A stretch of 64,000 nucleotides of DNA from Gracilaria domingensis (lineage: Eukaryota > Rhodophyta > Florideophyceae > Gracilariales > Gracilariaceae), in NCBI GenBank assembly GCA_022539475.1, contig VCMS01000015.1:248001-312000 (forward strand), read 5' to 3'. The position numbers and the translations under genes are program-made. This document shows positions 9,175-20,298 of this stretch, one piece after another; position 1 is the stretch's first letter; every line of letters begins with the position of its first letter. A model generated the notes under the pieces. It had not been told where the DNA came from and did not search any database. It was given only the letters and a program-made list of their open reading frames with translations.

Positions 9175-10203
9175 ATGGCGCCGCTTCCGCGCCTGCTGCC
9201 GCTGCCGCTGCCGCTGCTGCCGCTGCTGCCGCTGCTGCCGCTGCTGCTGCTGTTCGCCGCGCGCGGCGCGCGCGCGCACTCGCCGTCGGCCGCGCCGGCG
9301 TGCCCGACGTTCGCGGACGGCGCCGGGCCGCCGTCGCGCTGGGGCGCGGACGACGAGATCGGCGCGGCGAACCGCATCACGCCGGCGTCGGTGCGGCGCG
9401 CGGCGCGGCTGGTGCGGCGCGGCGCCACGTACAACCTGGGCGTGGTGATCGACGCCGACACGCCCGCGTTCGCGCCGCGCACGCTCAGCATCACGCTGCT
9501 GCGCCCCAACCAGTTCGACACGGCCGGCGTGGGCGCCAACGGCTTCAGCTTCAACGACGACATGGTGCGCGGCTGGCTCGGCGTCGGCTCGCAGCTGGAC
9601 GGGCTCGGGCACGTCGGCGTGCGCGGCGCGCACTACAACGGCTTCAACGTGTCGGCGTTCCTGACGCCCACGGGGCTGGCGCGGCTGGGCATTGAGAAGC
9701 TGCCGCCGCTGGTGACGCGCGGCGTGCTGCTGGACATGGCGGCGTTCTTCGGGCAGCGCATCGTGCCGGAGGGCACGGCGTACACGCGCGAGCACGTGGC
9801 GGCGGCGGCGCGGCAGCAGCGCGTGGCGATCCGCGCGGGCGACACGGTGCTGTTCCACTCGGGCTGGCTCGAGCTGCTGGACGGGCCGGCGCCCAACCGC
9901 TCGCGCTTCATCAGCGCGGAGCCCGGGCTGGGGCTGTCGGGCGCGCAGCTGCTGGCGGAGAAGCGCGTGGTGGCGGTGGGCGCCGACACGTGGGGGCTGG
10001 AGGCGGTGCCGTTCGAGGCCGGCGCCGGCTGCGTGTTCCCCGTGCACCAGCTGCTGATGCCGCGCCACGGCATCTTCGTCCTGGAGAACCTGGACAGCCG
10101 CCGGCTGGTGGCCGACGGCGTGCGCGAGTTCCTCTTCGTGCTGGGCGCCGCGCGCCTGCGCGGCACCGCGCAGATGATGGTCAACCCCACCGCCATCTGC
10201 TAA
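9175..10203 (+). CDS. Cyclase-family hydrolase, secreted
   Basis: The product is 342 residues, ending TAA. An N-terminal Leu/Pro run encoded by a CTGCCG microsatellite acts as a hydrophobic signal segment up to about residue 35 (RGARAH). The rest matches the metal-dependent cyclase / kynurenine-formamidase-like superfamily. Typical marks are RWGADDEIGAANRIT, the metal and active-site segment QLDGLGHVGVRG followed by YNG, VTRGVLLDMA, RAGDTVLFHSGW, VGADTWGLEAVPF, FPVHQLL and GIFVLENL. Length is usual for the family (300-340). The fit is to the bacterial-type branch, so the reaction is probably hydrolysis of a cyclic amide or ester, substrate unknown. It is intronless and far more GC-rich than its neighbours, which may indicate transfer or strong local bias. 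It converges on the receptor-like gene with only 48 bp between stop codons. Confidence 0.85.
   Translation: MAPLPRLLPLPLPLLPLLPLLPLLLLFAARGARAHSPSAAPACPTFADGAGPPSRWGADDEIGAANRITPASVRRAARLVRRGATYNLGVVIDADTPAFAPRTLSITLLRPNQFDTAGVGANGFSFNDDMVRGWLGVGSQLDGLGHVGVRGAHYNGFNVSAFLTPTGLARLGIEKLPPLVTRGVLLDMAAFFGQRIVPEGTAYTREHVAAAARQQRVAIRAGDTVLFHSGWLELLDGPAPNRSRFISAEPGLGLSGAQLLAEKRVVAVGADTWGLEAVPFEAGAGCVFPVHQLLMPRHGIFVLENLDSRRLVADGVREFLFVLGAARLRGTAQMMVNPTAIC
9193..9252 (+). repeat. CTGCCG/CTG microsatellite inside signal peptide
   Basis: A run of CTG and CCG triplets encodes the alternating Leu/Pro stretch at the N-terminus of the cyclase-family protein. Length changes here would alter the signal segment without breaking the frame. 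Confidence 0.85.
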
Positions 10204-10251
10204 AGCATTCTCGCATGTTTATTAGTTGTACACGTTTTGCGCGCTTTTCAC

Positions 10252-12111
10252 CTACACGCTGAAGTCATCGCCGCCGGCTTCCAGAGAGGACAAACTACAA
10301 AAGGTGTCGCAGCGAAGCTTGTTGGCAGCGACTGCATCGCCTTTTGCGCGAGGTACCGCTTCCCTTCGCACGTCTCGAAACGCTCGCTGCGGATCCAGCA
10401 CCATCTCCAGGAGAATCAGAATGCCGAAACACAACGCAAGCAGGAAGAACAGCCGCAACTTGTCGAAAGTCAGAGTGGTCACCACTTCCGTCGAACACTG
10501 CGGCTTCAGCAGGAAGAACTTGCGAAGGTTCGTCATCGTCTGGTTTCTTAGCAGTCCAAGTGTGGCCTCACTCATCGCTTCCGTCAGATTGGAACCTTTC
10601 GGAAGCAGCATGGACAACCCGCCGGGTGAGATTGGCTCACCCAGCATAACGAAACGACCGCAGTATCTTTCCCGAATGGCGGCAGTGACAGACGATTCGA
10701 GCGAGAGACCAAACAGGCAACGCCCATCCTCAACGGCTGCGAAAAGCTCGTCGTAAGAACTGTAATAGTTGGGTTCGTTCTGCTCGTGACAAGTTCTGAA
10801 ACATGCGAGTTAGTTCCATTTCGCCCACATTAACGTGGAAGGCTTTCGAAGCATTCAAACGTACTCGATAGCGATAGATGTCTTCCAAAAGGTCTGAAGA
10901 GCACCACCACTTATTAAACACACATCAGACGGTGGAATGCGACAAGTGCGGAAATCCATCGCAGATTCAAACTTGGACGTGAACGACTCTTGTACTAATG
11001 ACGCCCTGTGGAATTCGAAAACGAGTGTGGCCCCGAGACACACAGCTTGTTAGACCTCTGCCGCCATGTTCGTCTTTGCATGAAACCGAGCAAGATGTAG
11101 AAACTTGGAACGTACGTCATGCTGGCCTCGTACGCCAAAATGAGAAACAGAGCGCACATCGCCAACACCAGATTAAGGAACCACTGACGGGTGGTGCCTC
11201 CACTCTGCACTACGGTTTCGTCCGACATCAAAAGCATTCTCATTACTGCGTGGCGATCCATGACAACACGTTGTTTGCAATCATTGTTTAGAGCTCACAA
11301 GCGACTATTCGCGCAAACGGAAATGCCAGCTTACCTGTACTCTGACAAGCCTTCCGGAGTCTATAGAACAAGCGACTCTTCTTGACGTAGTGTGAGTATC
11401 GTTCGTATCTAGTGTGCGTCTTCGACAACGGAATGAAAGGCGAGGCCACTGCAAAGCGGGCATCAAGCATCTTCAGAAAGATGAACATAACAGACAGGGC
11501 AGCGATAGCTGCCCAAGCACGAATATCAAAAGCACTGAGGAAGAAGGAAAGCTTCCCTGAAGCAGTTGCACTTGATACATGAGTGAGGACACGGTAGCTG
11601 TCGAACGCAAAGGGAGGAATAAAGTCGACCTTCCCGAATCGATCGGGATTCTGAAACCATCCACCAATTCCAATATCACAAACGCAATCGGGGGAATCAA
11701 CCACTTGTCCCGTGGTGAGGTTTGTACATTTGTGCAGAGTGTTGACGAATTCGTTAAAGCCGCTTGAGTTTGTTTTCTGGCGGAAAGGTTTCATTGAAGA
11801 GCATGTCCAGTTGAGATGGCCTTGGAGCTGCAGCAGAAAATTGGCAATGACACCGTCCAAACCATTCTGGGCGCAGCAGCAAAGTAGCATTGAACTCGGA
11901 TGCGGTTAGCCGAAGTGAAAGGAATGGTCGGCTATCGAGACAGGATGACAGAACTTACGTTTGTGAATACTCTGGGATTTTGAAAGCTTATGGGCGGTTC
12001 GTTCATGAAACAGCATCTTAGAGGTGGGTTAGACGACAGCGCGTTTTGAGTGCTCACGACTTTTGAGAAAGTTGCAGCAGATACGAAGAAGAAACACAAC
12101 CAACTCAGCAT
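10252..12111 (-). CDS. Ionotropic glutamate receptor-like channel, 5 exons
   Basis: Five exons join in frame: 12111-11959, 11866-11335, 11245-11116, 11005-10865 and 10795-10252, total 1500 nt (499 codons plus stop). Introns of 92, 89, 110 and 69 nt all begin GT (GTAAGT, GTAAGC, GTACGT, GTACGT) and end CAG. Domain order is that of iGluR/GLR channels without the large N-terminal domain: signal peptide (MLSWLCFFFVSAATFS), S1 lobe (CFMNEPPISF, NGLDGVIANFLLQLQ, DFIPPFAFDSYRVL), M1 (FDIRAWAAIAALSVMFIFL), a loop, M3 (LVLAMCALFLILAYEASM), S2 lobe (SSYDELFAAVEDGRCLFGLS, LPKGSNLTEAMSEATLGLL) and M4 (LRLFFLLALCFGILILLEMV). Likely a ligand-gated cation channel at a membrane; the ligand is unknown. The pore segment M2 is poorly conserved. 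The gene converges on the cyclase gene. Confidence 0.8.
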
Positions 12112-15027
12112 GCTCCAGATGCAGATTCTCGCTCTCGTGAGGGTACTGAAGGAAGACGTGGGCGGAGATGATTTCCGAACTATCGAGTGCGATGGCCTCC
12201 ATAGCATATGGAACGAAATGTGCGGCGACAAAGGGCACATCAGGTCGAGCGATAGCATCGATGATGCGGCGTTGTTTGAGCTTGTTTGAGACCTCCGTAG
12301 AAATGCAACAGGTGCTGCTGGCACCGTGGTGAGTTGTTTGTCACGTCACGCTGTTGTACACGTAAGCAGGTGACGCTTCGTCTCCCTTCGCGATACCGCA
12401 AAGCGAAACAAACTAACTTTACGTGCAGATGTCGCACCGCAGATTGTCAGCGTGAACTGTCAAGCGATTTGTCAAGTTTTCTTCAGGAAGGAGCCCGATA
12501 TAATTTGAGAAAACATTAATAATAACTCGCAATGGTTGCAAAAGAGGACCTTGTCTCTCATTCAAATTTATGGAATCGCAGGCTTTTTTTCTCTACCACA
12601 CGTGGATTTCGGAAGAATTATAGTTGCTTAGACCTCCCACCATGTGAATACCGCGCATCATGCTTGTCGTTCATGGCTTCGTGCATTGCTTCCCCGTTGG
12701 TGTATCATACAACAATTTTTCAGAAGAAAAGAAAAAGGCAACCGTGCTTGGACGTCTGTACGAACGGTTGATACAGAAAGTATTCGGTTGTGTTCCGAGA
12801 CATGTTGTCAGCAAAAACTTTACATGTATATTCCTTTTCACTTCTCTCAAAAATCTGCAAAAAAGGATAGGAGCTCGCAATATATCTAAACATGCCTGAC
12901 ATTCCTCCATTCTTAGATCATTCATACCAGCAGATCGCAATCTATTACGCGCACGTATTGCTATTTGGATTACAACAAGGAGCAAACCACAAAGAATGGC
13001 TTTACTAAAGCAGCCATTCAATCCTTTTCGCCGCGAAAAAGATTGAATGGCTGCTTTAATGGCCGCCCAAAGGTAGCAATTCCAATTTATTTAACCTAAA
13101 TAATTCGTGCAACTGCAATTCACATTCAACTTCGTTCTCAAACGGCTTTCTCCCGCATTTCACTGTCCTTTTCCAAATGTTTCTTGGAGCCAGAGCCGCA
13201 CGTTCCTCACATTGCCGACTAATTGGTTGTTACGGCTCGAAAAGCTTGATAAAATGTTAAAACTGAGTTACCCGTCTGATGACTGGTCCGCACCCTGATT
13301 AGAGTCGAGGGAGACTCAGATGCGGCCTCTCTGCCTCTCAAATGAAGGAAGCTGACGTGGCATCACTGAGGGAAGCTTCGCGGCAGAAACTGGGCTGCAA
13401 ATCATTTGAAGCCGGAGCTCGCAAATCATTAGCACAAAGGTGAGATCGTGACATTAGGATTTCGTTTCATGTGTATACATTCCACATCATAGTTGACTTT
13501 CAATACCCTGAACGGCTCGAGATAAAAACATTGTTCTAGCGACAGCAACGCTTTGGACAGCATATCAGAACATGATGTCTGCGAATTACGTCACGCTGCA
13601 AAACAATGTGGCCACACAATCTTTAGCATGCAACCGTCGAGAGATGTTCGGTACAGACTAATTTAGCTAGTCCGTAAGATATTTCAAGTGAAAACGTTGG
13701 TTTCTCATGTTGCTTACGAGATGATTATTTGTTGCTACAACTTTCTTCTTGGCATCACGGATAGGGAAACTGTCTATAGAGAGAAGACGTAGTGTGTGAC
13801 GTGTCAAGTACCCTCGTGTAATACTTGTCCGCATCCAAACAAAATTTGTTTGAATTTAATTCACATCTTCATTGCTTTTGACTCTGTTTTTTTCTCTTTT
13901 GTTCCCTAGTCTGCACGACTAGGTGAGCTCCTCAACTCCTCTCTGTGACGATGACATCGTCATCTAGTCCCATTTGCTTCACAGCAGTCAAGATATTATG
14001 CTTTCAAAAATATTCTCTGCCTCTATCTCACAAGGGACTATTGCATCTCCTCTCCATTCTTAAACGATCTGTCAGAAGCTGTGTGCAATATTCTTATCAA
14101 AGTTACGTGTCTTAATAATTACCGGAGCTGCCTTCCCTCAAGTTCCGCACTTTGCTTTTGGGGCACGGTCGAATTCCATTTGGCCAAAGCAGGTTTGAGT
14201 ATACTCGTGCAGCTTGTTAGAGGCGCAAAATCGTCATCTCGACAAGTTCACCAACAAGGAACATCTGCTCGTTCATAATCTGATTAAGTCCGAGAAGCAC
14301 AAGAGAAGGCAGTAGTCGGGGCAATGTCTGCTCGTATTTCAACTCGTACGTGTCCGACAGAATGAAAACACTAGTCAACAACATAACCTACAGTCGTACG
14401 ACCGACAGTGGATTAAGGTGCTTGCGTTTTGGAAGACAGAAGGCCAGTCTCAGTTCAACCTTAGTTATTGAATTATTCTGGTTTCAAACATCTTCTTTGA
14501 CGCAACATCGAGGTATCCCTGTACCCATTTGCGACTTCCCACGGATAACCAGAGATTTGCTTACGATAGATTGGAGACGAAGAATACCAATTGTAATGAG
14601 TGTTTCGTAAAAAGGATCTCTCATCAGTACGGTATCTGTCCTAAAAGGAGAAAAGTAGGTCGATGACGTACGAAAAAATGTGAAGAAAGGCAACGCTCCC
14701 TTCACTCGAGTCGCTGAGCTAGGGAAGAGAGCGATCCGTGTGAAAGGCATGGTGTTTAGCCTGTGCGGATGAAGACGTTCTTTAAGAATTAAATGCATTT
14801 CTCTAGCCAGATCTTTGTTTAACGCATAAGAAACTCTCTTCAATATTTTTCGCTTTGCAGCTGGATTGTAATATGCGAGAGGAAGGCAAGCTGATATTTC
14901 TCCAGAACCGGCTTTACCCTACTCCTTCCTCCTTATCAACAGAGTCACTGAGCGCCACGGAAAGATAACCAGAATATCGAAGCCTCTCGAATGACTTTTG
15001 CTGTCGCCCGGCAGCCCTAGGTGCTGG
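12112..15027. other. Long intergenic stretch, no gene supported
   Basis: Only short, unsupported open frames are seen. The first ~300 bp are the likely promoter of the receptor-like gene. The only clear structure is the long hairpin at 13007-13057. Confidence 0.5.
13007..13057. repeat. Near-perfect 24-bp hairpin
   Basis: Left arm 13007-13030 and right arm 13034-13057 are reverse complements over 24 nt with one mismatch and a 3-nt loop (ccg). The outer part of the arm reads aaagcagccattcaatc. It lies in non-coding DNA. It could be a pre-miRNA-like stem, a cruciform or an end-to-end transposon scar; the sequence does not decide. Confidence 0.9.
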
Positions 15028-15594
15028 ATAATCTCCAGGCCCGTATTTGTGACTGACAGACTTGATGGAAAAATAAGTGACTAGTGACTGACTGACTAGC
15101 AAATGCAATAAATTTCTAGTCAAATGTAGTCATTTATAGTACACGTGGCCACTAACTTACGTGTCACATTCATAACCACTAATTTTCCTACACGTGTGTA
15201 ATATAATAGCTTAAATGGTTTTCAAATTAAGTCTTAAGTTTATTTTTGACTATAAATAGTAAACATAGTTATCAATATGTTGAGATATCCCTGTGTTTGT
15301 TTAATTTTGCAGTTTTTCTCAATGTTTTGCTCATTTTTAAAAACTTTTCTAAAACTTGAAGTTTGATAATAACACTCTTTAGAACGAATATACCTTGTTA
15401 GAGCCTAAGAAAATTGACATATACACTTATATATCTCCGACCAAGAGCAGCGCTATTTAATTTCTAAGCAAACGCGCTTAGAGAAAGAACCAAGGAAAAT
15501 GTGACTAAATATGACTGACTACGAATTTTTTAGAGTGACTTTGACTTTTGGACTTGCTCAAAAATGTAGTCACAAATACGGGCCTGATAATCTC
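15028..15594. mobile_element. 551-bp hAT-like MITE with 8-bp target duplication
   Basis: Terminal inverted repeats CAGGCCCGTATTTGTGAC at 15036-15053 and its exact reverse complement at 15569-15586 bound a 551-bp AT-rich body with no coding sequence. The element is flanked by identical 8-bp direct repeats ATAATCTC at 15028-15035 and 15587-15594. An 8-bp target duplication and a TIR beginning CAG are hallmarks of the hAT superfamily, so this is a non-autonomous hAT-type MITE. Related left ends are present at 17986 and about 45840. Confidence 0.9.
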
Positions 15595-16105
15595 ACATCC
15601 ATATGGCGGACATGAAGAGTATCTGTAAACGTTCTCAACCTTTCAAGACGATGAAAGCGGTTCATTGAACCAGACCAGTAAGGTCCAGTGCCCACGAGCT
15701 GAACTCCAATTGATAACCTGCGACAAGGGTTTCTCAAATGACATGTAGTCTTCCGAATTGGGCCGTCCTGTGCTACGAGAATCTCAGTACTACAATCCAA
15801 TGAATCACGTGCAGCATCTGAATCGGACGCACCATTTGATCTCATTCCTAGGACGCTACTGTACCGTACCGTACCAAGTGCAGACTTGAACTAGTCCGCC
15901 AGACATGACCCAATACGAGATTCAAACAGATCTCAACTAAACTGAATTCCTGACATATCTCCCCTCGACCATGGCCTGTCGTGATATCTATGGGAATGCC
16001 ACAACAGCATCTTGAGAAAGCGGTATAGAAGCGAAAGTACTGGTTCCTAAGCAGTCAAGCCGTCAAGTTCTCGACCCAAGCGCCTCCCACGAAACGCGGG
16101 ATAGC

Positions 16106-17260
16106 ATGATACGCCTCACTCTTTTGTCCGTTGCTGCATTAATCACCGGTGTTCATTTGGTGAACGGCACAGAAATATGCGTTGTAGAACTCGTTCGAAT
16201 CTTTGGGGTCGGTGCACGAAATAGCTACGCGTTACTATGCAAATGCCGGTTTGAGGTTGCTGAAAGTATTGTTCGCACACAGAGACCGCAAGGGGAAATA
16301 GATACCGTTGTAAGGAACAATGCTACCGTTCGCTGCGTGAGAGAATTTCATAGTAGCCTGACCCGAAACAGTAACCGCTTCAATTCCATTGAGTTTGCAA
16401 ATTATGCTCGGCCGGTGCTACGCCGGTGCGTGAACCAAGCCGAGTTGACCAAAGAAGAAGCGCAGGACTTGAAGCTGTTCACACCTGAATGTAGAGATCG
16501 TGACGATCTGCTACTGTCGTCCAGAATGTGGGCGACGGTGTACCTCAATCACCCGGCGACCGGTCCTACGGTAGGACTGTGCTACGGCTGATGAGCTACT
16601 CGCAGTGGCGGCCCTCCGGTGGGCTGCGTGCGATGCCAATGACGGCCTCTCGGCGAGGCTGGTTGACGGGGAGTCGTGTAGACAAGATACGGTTGTATAT
16701 GTTAAGATGATGATGATCTCTTTATTCTTTGTCTCAAGACTCCGAGAAGTCGAAGTGCTGAAGTAAAATCGTGGACGCACGGGCCGTCGCTCGCTGACAG
16801 ACTTCAGACGTGCACTGGCGCACACGGCGCATGTGCCATCTTCGTCATCAAGTCATATTGTCAATGTGACCAACACGTTCCACAGAAGCCATTCACATTC
16901 TCTCGGGAGAGGTGTTCGTCAAAGTTCGCTTGGACGCAAAATGCGCAGGAGACAGCCGCCGCATGGGTATGTGAGTGTCCGCAGTTTGACTTCTACGAAG
17001 TGCATCCAGGATGGTCAAGATACGTAATCGGGGCGAATACTGTGGAGGCTGGCAAAGAGTTGGATATAGTCAGAAGCTGCGCGGCTGAAGCCAGTCCACT
17101 AATGCAAGAGATTTGTACGAACACTCCTGGAGACTACGATGTTCTTGCGCTGCATATTTTGCAGACGTGTTGCAAACATGCGCGCGTGGGTTTGGAATCC
17201 AAATTTGGCTGTGCAGCCATCGTTCCTGACGATCTCAGTGAGGTGAAGTACGAGCTTTAG
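16106..17260 (+). CDS. Small secreted protein with two related Cys modules, probably spliced
   Basis: The first exon (16106-16570) opens with a signal peptide (MIRLTLLSVAALITGVHLVNG) and carries a module with LLCKCRFEVAESI, then EIDTVVRNNATVRC and VLRRC. Reading on unspliced gives a stop after 161 residues. A donor at 16571 (GTAGGA) and an acceptor ending at 16885 (TTCCACAG) join in phase 0 to a second exon, 16886-17260, giving 279 residues. The second exon carries a related module: WVCECPQFDFYEV, then ELDIVRSCAAEAS and LHILQTCCKHA. The shared C-x-C and later Cys spacing suggests an ancient duplication. Alternatively these are two adjacent paralogues, the second lacking its start. The family is not recognised; secretion is inferred from the signal peptide. 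Confidence 0.5.
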
Positions 17261-19124
17261 ATACAAAGTTTGCCTAATATTTTATGTGAAACGTGTGTTG
17301 AAAGATCGTTGTCGAATACGTTCCCTTTGCTTGATAAGGATACATAAACATAAGTACTCTGCTAAATACGCGGGGCAGAGAACCTCGTAAGTGCCACTTG
17401 GCTATCCTTAGGCTAAGGACCAGGACCATACTTATGGCAAGATTCTTGAGGACAGTCAAAAGTCCTCAGATCGGATGACTGGAAAGGTCCTCCATTTGAC
17501 TGACATTCAGCAAAACAATCATTGCAAAGCTCCTACTAGATCTTTCTGTGAAATACTAAGTTCATGTTGAAGAAGAGTGATTATCATTTGAAACTGCTCA
17601 TATGTCAGAAGACGAGCTAGAGTAACAAAACAAATATTTACTAGTGATAAAGAACTCAAGCAGAGATTTAACTTTAATTGTAAAAGATGCAGTTCTGGCA
17701 CAAAAACTTATATTTAGAGCATATTAAGTCTTTTCAGCTGAATTAATTGTACCTAAAGTGGCCATGTTTAGAGGAAAAGAAAAGATTCGACGGTTGCAAG
17801 CCGAAGTTTGCTTACGTAGCCTTTTAAGAAATTATCCGCCCTGGTGGTGCAAATTTATAGAATTCCGACACAAGTAACGTGACGAGTTTGATCCCTGCTC
17901 TCTACAAAACCCGAGAAACCAAAAAAATGCAAGGAAGAAGATGATAAAAACGTGTCTTGAGAAACAAAAGTCAAGTAATGGTAATCAGGCCCGTATTTGT
18001 CACCGACTGACTTGATAAAAATATGAATGACTAGTGACTGACTGGCTAGCAAATGCCATAAAACTTCTATTCAGATTTAGTCATCTACAGTACACGTGAC
18101 CACTAACATACGTATCACATTGATAACCATGTAGCAATTTGAAAGTTTTGAAATGTATTGTTTAAAACTTACTTCTTTTTTGAAGTTTTGGACTTTTAGA
18201 AGTTTTGGTAAATTATTTGGACTTTCAGATTGTTTCAGAATTTTTCTACAAACAACTGAATATTTCAGAAAGAGTGTCTTGTCGGGGAGGCACTTCTAAG
18301 CTCTCTTTCCAATCTGCACTTGACCGGAGAGGAAGAGAGAGCGAGTGCGCGCTCCGCACGACAGCTTAAATAGACTTTACGTAATTAAGTACGCGTACTG
18401 TACAACCAGTATTGTAACAATAGTAAACCTACTATACAAATATATGAACCAATAAAAATTCCATCTATTCATAACAACAATCATAAGATATATCCAAAAC
18501 TCAATAAATATTTTATTTGAAATAATCCCCTGTTTTTTTCTAGACAAAAACTAAATTAAGATTCATAACAATTGATCCCCCTTTTCAATCCTTAGTCGTC
18601 CCTCGGTTAACTTCATAGATAGGCAACAGTAATTACTCACTGATCCGAAGCACCATTAGCAATAAGATGATTCTCGAAGAGTCCGGGTAAATTTCGAAAG
18701 ATAACCAAACCGGAACGAGAATCGAGTTCAAAAGAGAAATCTTAATCATCAGAAAATTTTTCGAATTGTCCCAAAGCACCTTCAAAAGCATCCATGAATG
18801 TATCATCACGTTCAAAGTTTAGTTGCGAATATTTTGACATAATATAACAATAAAGAAATAAAATAAATTCCTCTTCTATAGTTCAAATAATACCATTATC
18901 ATACGAATTAAACAACCTGCGGAGTCACAAAACAGACTGTTGCGTGAAGAAAGATCCTCGAACTTGTTAATAAGCAAAGCAAATGTGACAGGAGGCCCAC
19001 GCAAGACCGAAATTTTCGTTTAGATCCTCCGTAATGCCCTCAAACCAAAGTAACATCCTTTGTCCACCAGGGTCAATACGTCCGTAGAATCGGCCTGCAA
19101 CACGACTATGCCTGTTATTTAGTA
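17261..19124. other. Intergenic, AT-rich, no gene supported
   Basis: No convincing reading frame. It contains the MITE left end at 17986. The right part probably includes the 3' untranslated region or LTR of the chromovirus fragment that begins at 19125, but I could not find matching LTR ends. Confidence 0.45.
17986..18135 (+). mobile_element. Truncated hAT-like MITE copy
   Basis: CAGGCCCGTATTTGTCACCG at 17986 and the following ~145 bp align in the same order with the left part of the MITE at 15036: gactagtgactgact, ctagcaaatgc, tacacgtg, ccactaac and cacatt all recur. No matching right end is found downstream, so this is a partial copy. Confidence 0.7.
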
Positions 19125-20227
19125 TTAATTAGTTATTTTCCGCCATGATGTGTACTCCTCAATGAACTTCGGTTCGGCTGATGTGATAAGTGTTTGACTG
19201 TCGACCCATTGATTTTCAGTGTCGTCTGTGTTTTTATAGTAAACGAGGTATTGGAGACGACTGCTGCGAATGCGGTGGTCGAGAATCTTCTCAATGCGAT
19301 TGTCAGGAACCTTGATGAGCTTTTCGGCATTCATCATGGTTTTATCCTTGCCACTAAACTTTGTTGTTTTATCTCCCTGTACAAATGACTTGAGAATTGA
19401 TACATGGAAGGTGTGGTGAATTCGTTCCAACTGTTTCGGTAGTTCCAATTCATAAGATCTGCCTTCAGCTAAGACATTACGTAGGGCATATGGTGGTATG
19501 TACTTCGGAGATAACTTCTTCGTTCGGCCTTTCTTTAAATTCAAGTTCTTAGTAGATAGCATAACCTTGTCACCAACTTTAAATAATTGTTGCTGGCGTT
19601 TGGCATTGATGTCGTCTATCATTTTTAGATTGGTAGCTTCGATTGATGCCTTCGCAACTTCGGTTGCATACTTGATGTTATCAATGAATTTACCTGTAGC
19701 ATCATTGGTGATCTCGGTTTCGTTATGATGGAGAAAATCCGAAATCGTGACTGGATGTTGACCATACTCCAGGAGAAATAGTGTTTCATTGGTTGCATCA
19801 TATATATAATTATTGTACGCAAATTCAAGACCAGGGAGGTAGATGTCCCAATCGTTTTGGTTATAACTGATAAAACATCTTAACATTTCCTCCAATGTTC
19901 TAAAAGCACGTTCTGATTGTCCATCGGTCTGTGGATGAAACGCGGAGGAAAGATTGAGCTTTACGCGTAGGATTTGCATAAGGTCTTTCCAGAAGTTTCC
20001 CGTGAATCGTGAATCTCGGTCCGATATTATCTTTCGCGGTAAACCTTGATGTTTATAGACTTCTCGGTAAAAACTTCGGCTGTATCTTTAGCGTTAACAT
20101 TGCTTTTCATGGCTATAAAATGAGTTCGTTTTGATAACTTATCCACGACAACAAGGATTGAGCACATTTCATCCTTGGCCTTACTATCAGAATGTGAAGC
20201 TTGCTTTGATCGAACGTTTCGGTGCAA
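19125..20227 (-). pseudogene. Ty3/gypsy chromovirus integrase fragment
   Basis: The minus-strand frame 19979-19125 (about 284 residues, continuing upstream to about 20045) gives the end of an integrase: LPRKIISDRDSRFTGNFW, SSAFHPQTDGQSERAFR (catalytic Glu) and EFAYN. Next come a basic linker with VGDKVML, an integrase C-terminal barrel, and a chromodomain-like tail (VEKILDHRI-like NRIEKILDHR, YLVYYKNTDD, QWVD). A separate frame at 20227-20027 carries the preceding core (ILVVVDKLSKRTHFIA), shifted relative to the rest, so the copy is broken. RT, protease and gag are missing. It ends exactly where the plus-strand element begins, near 20.23 kb. Confidence 0.8.
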
Positions 20228-20298
20228 TCTAGGAACCGGCGGAGAGGATTAGTCGGGCAGTTTCGGCACGTTTAGATTACGTCGATCTGCTAGGGTCC

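Noticed and set aside
9094-10068. Minus-strand open frame of 324 codons across the cyclase gene
   Set aside because: Composition effect in very GC-rich DNA; Arg/Ala/His-rich without domains, while the plus strand has clear family motifs.
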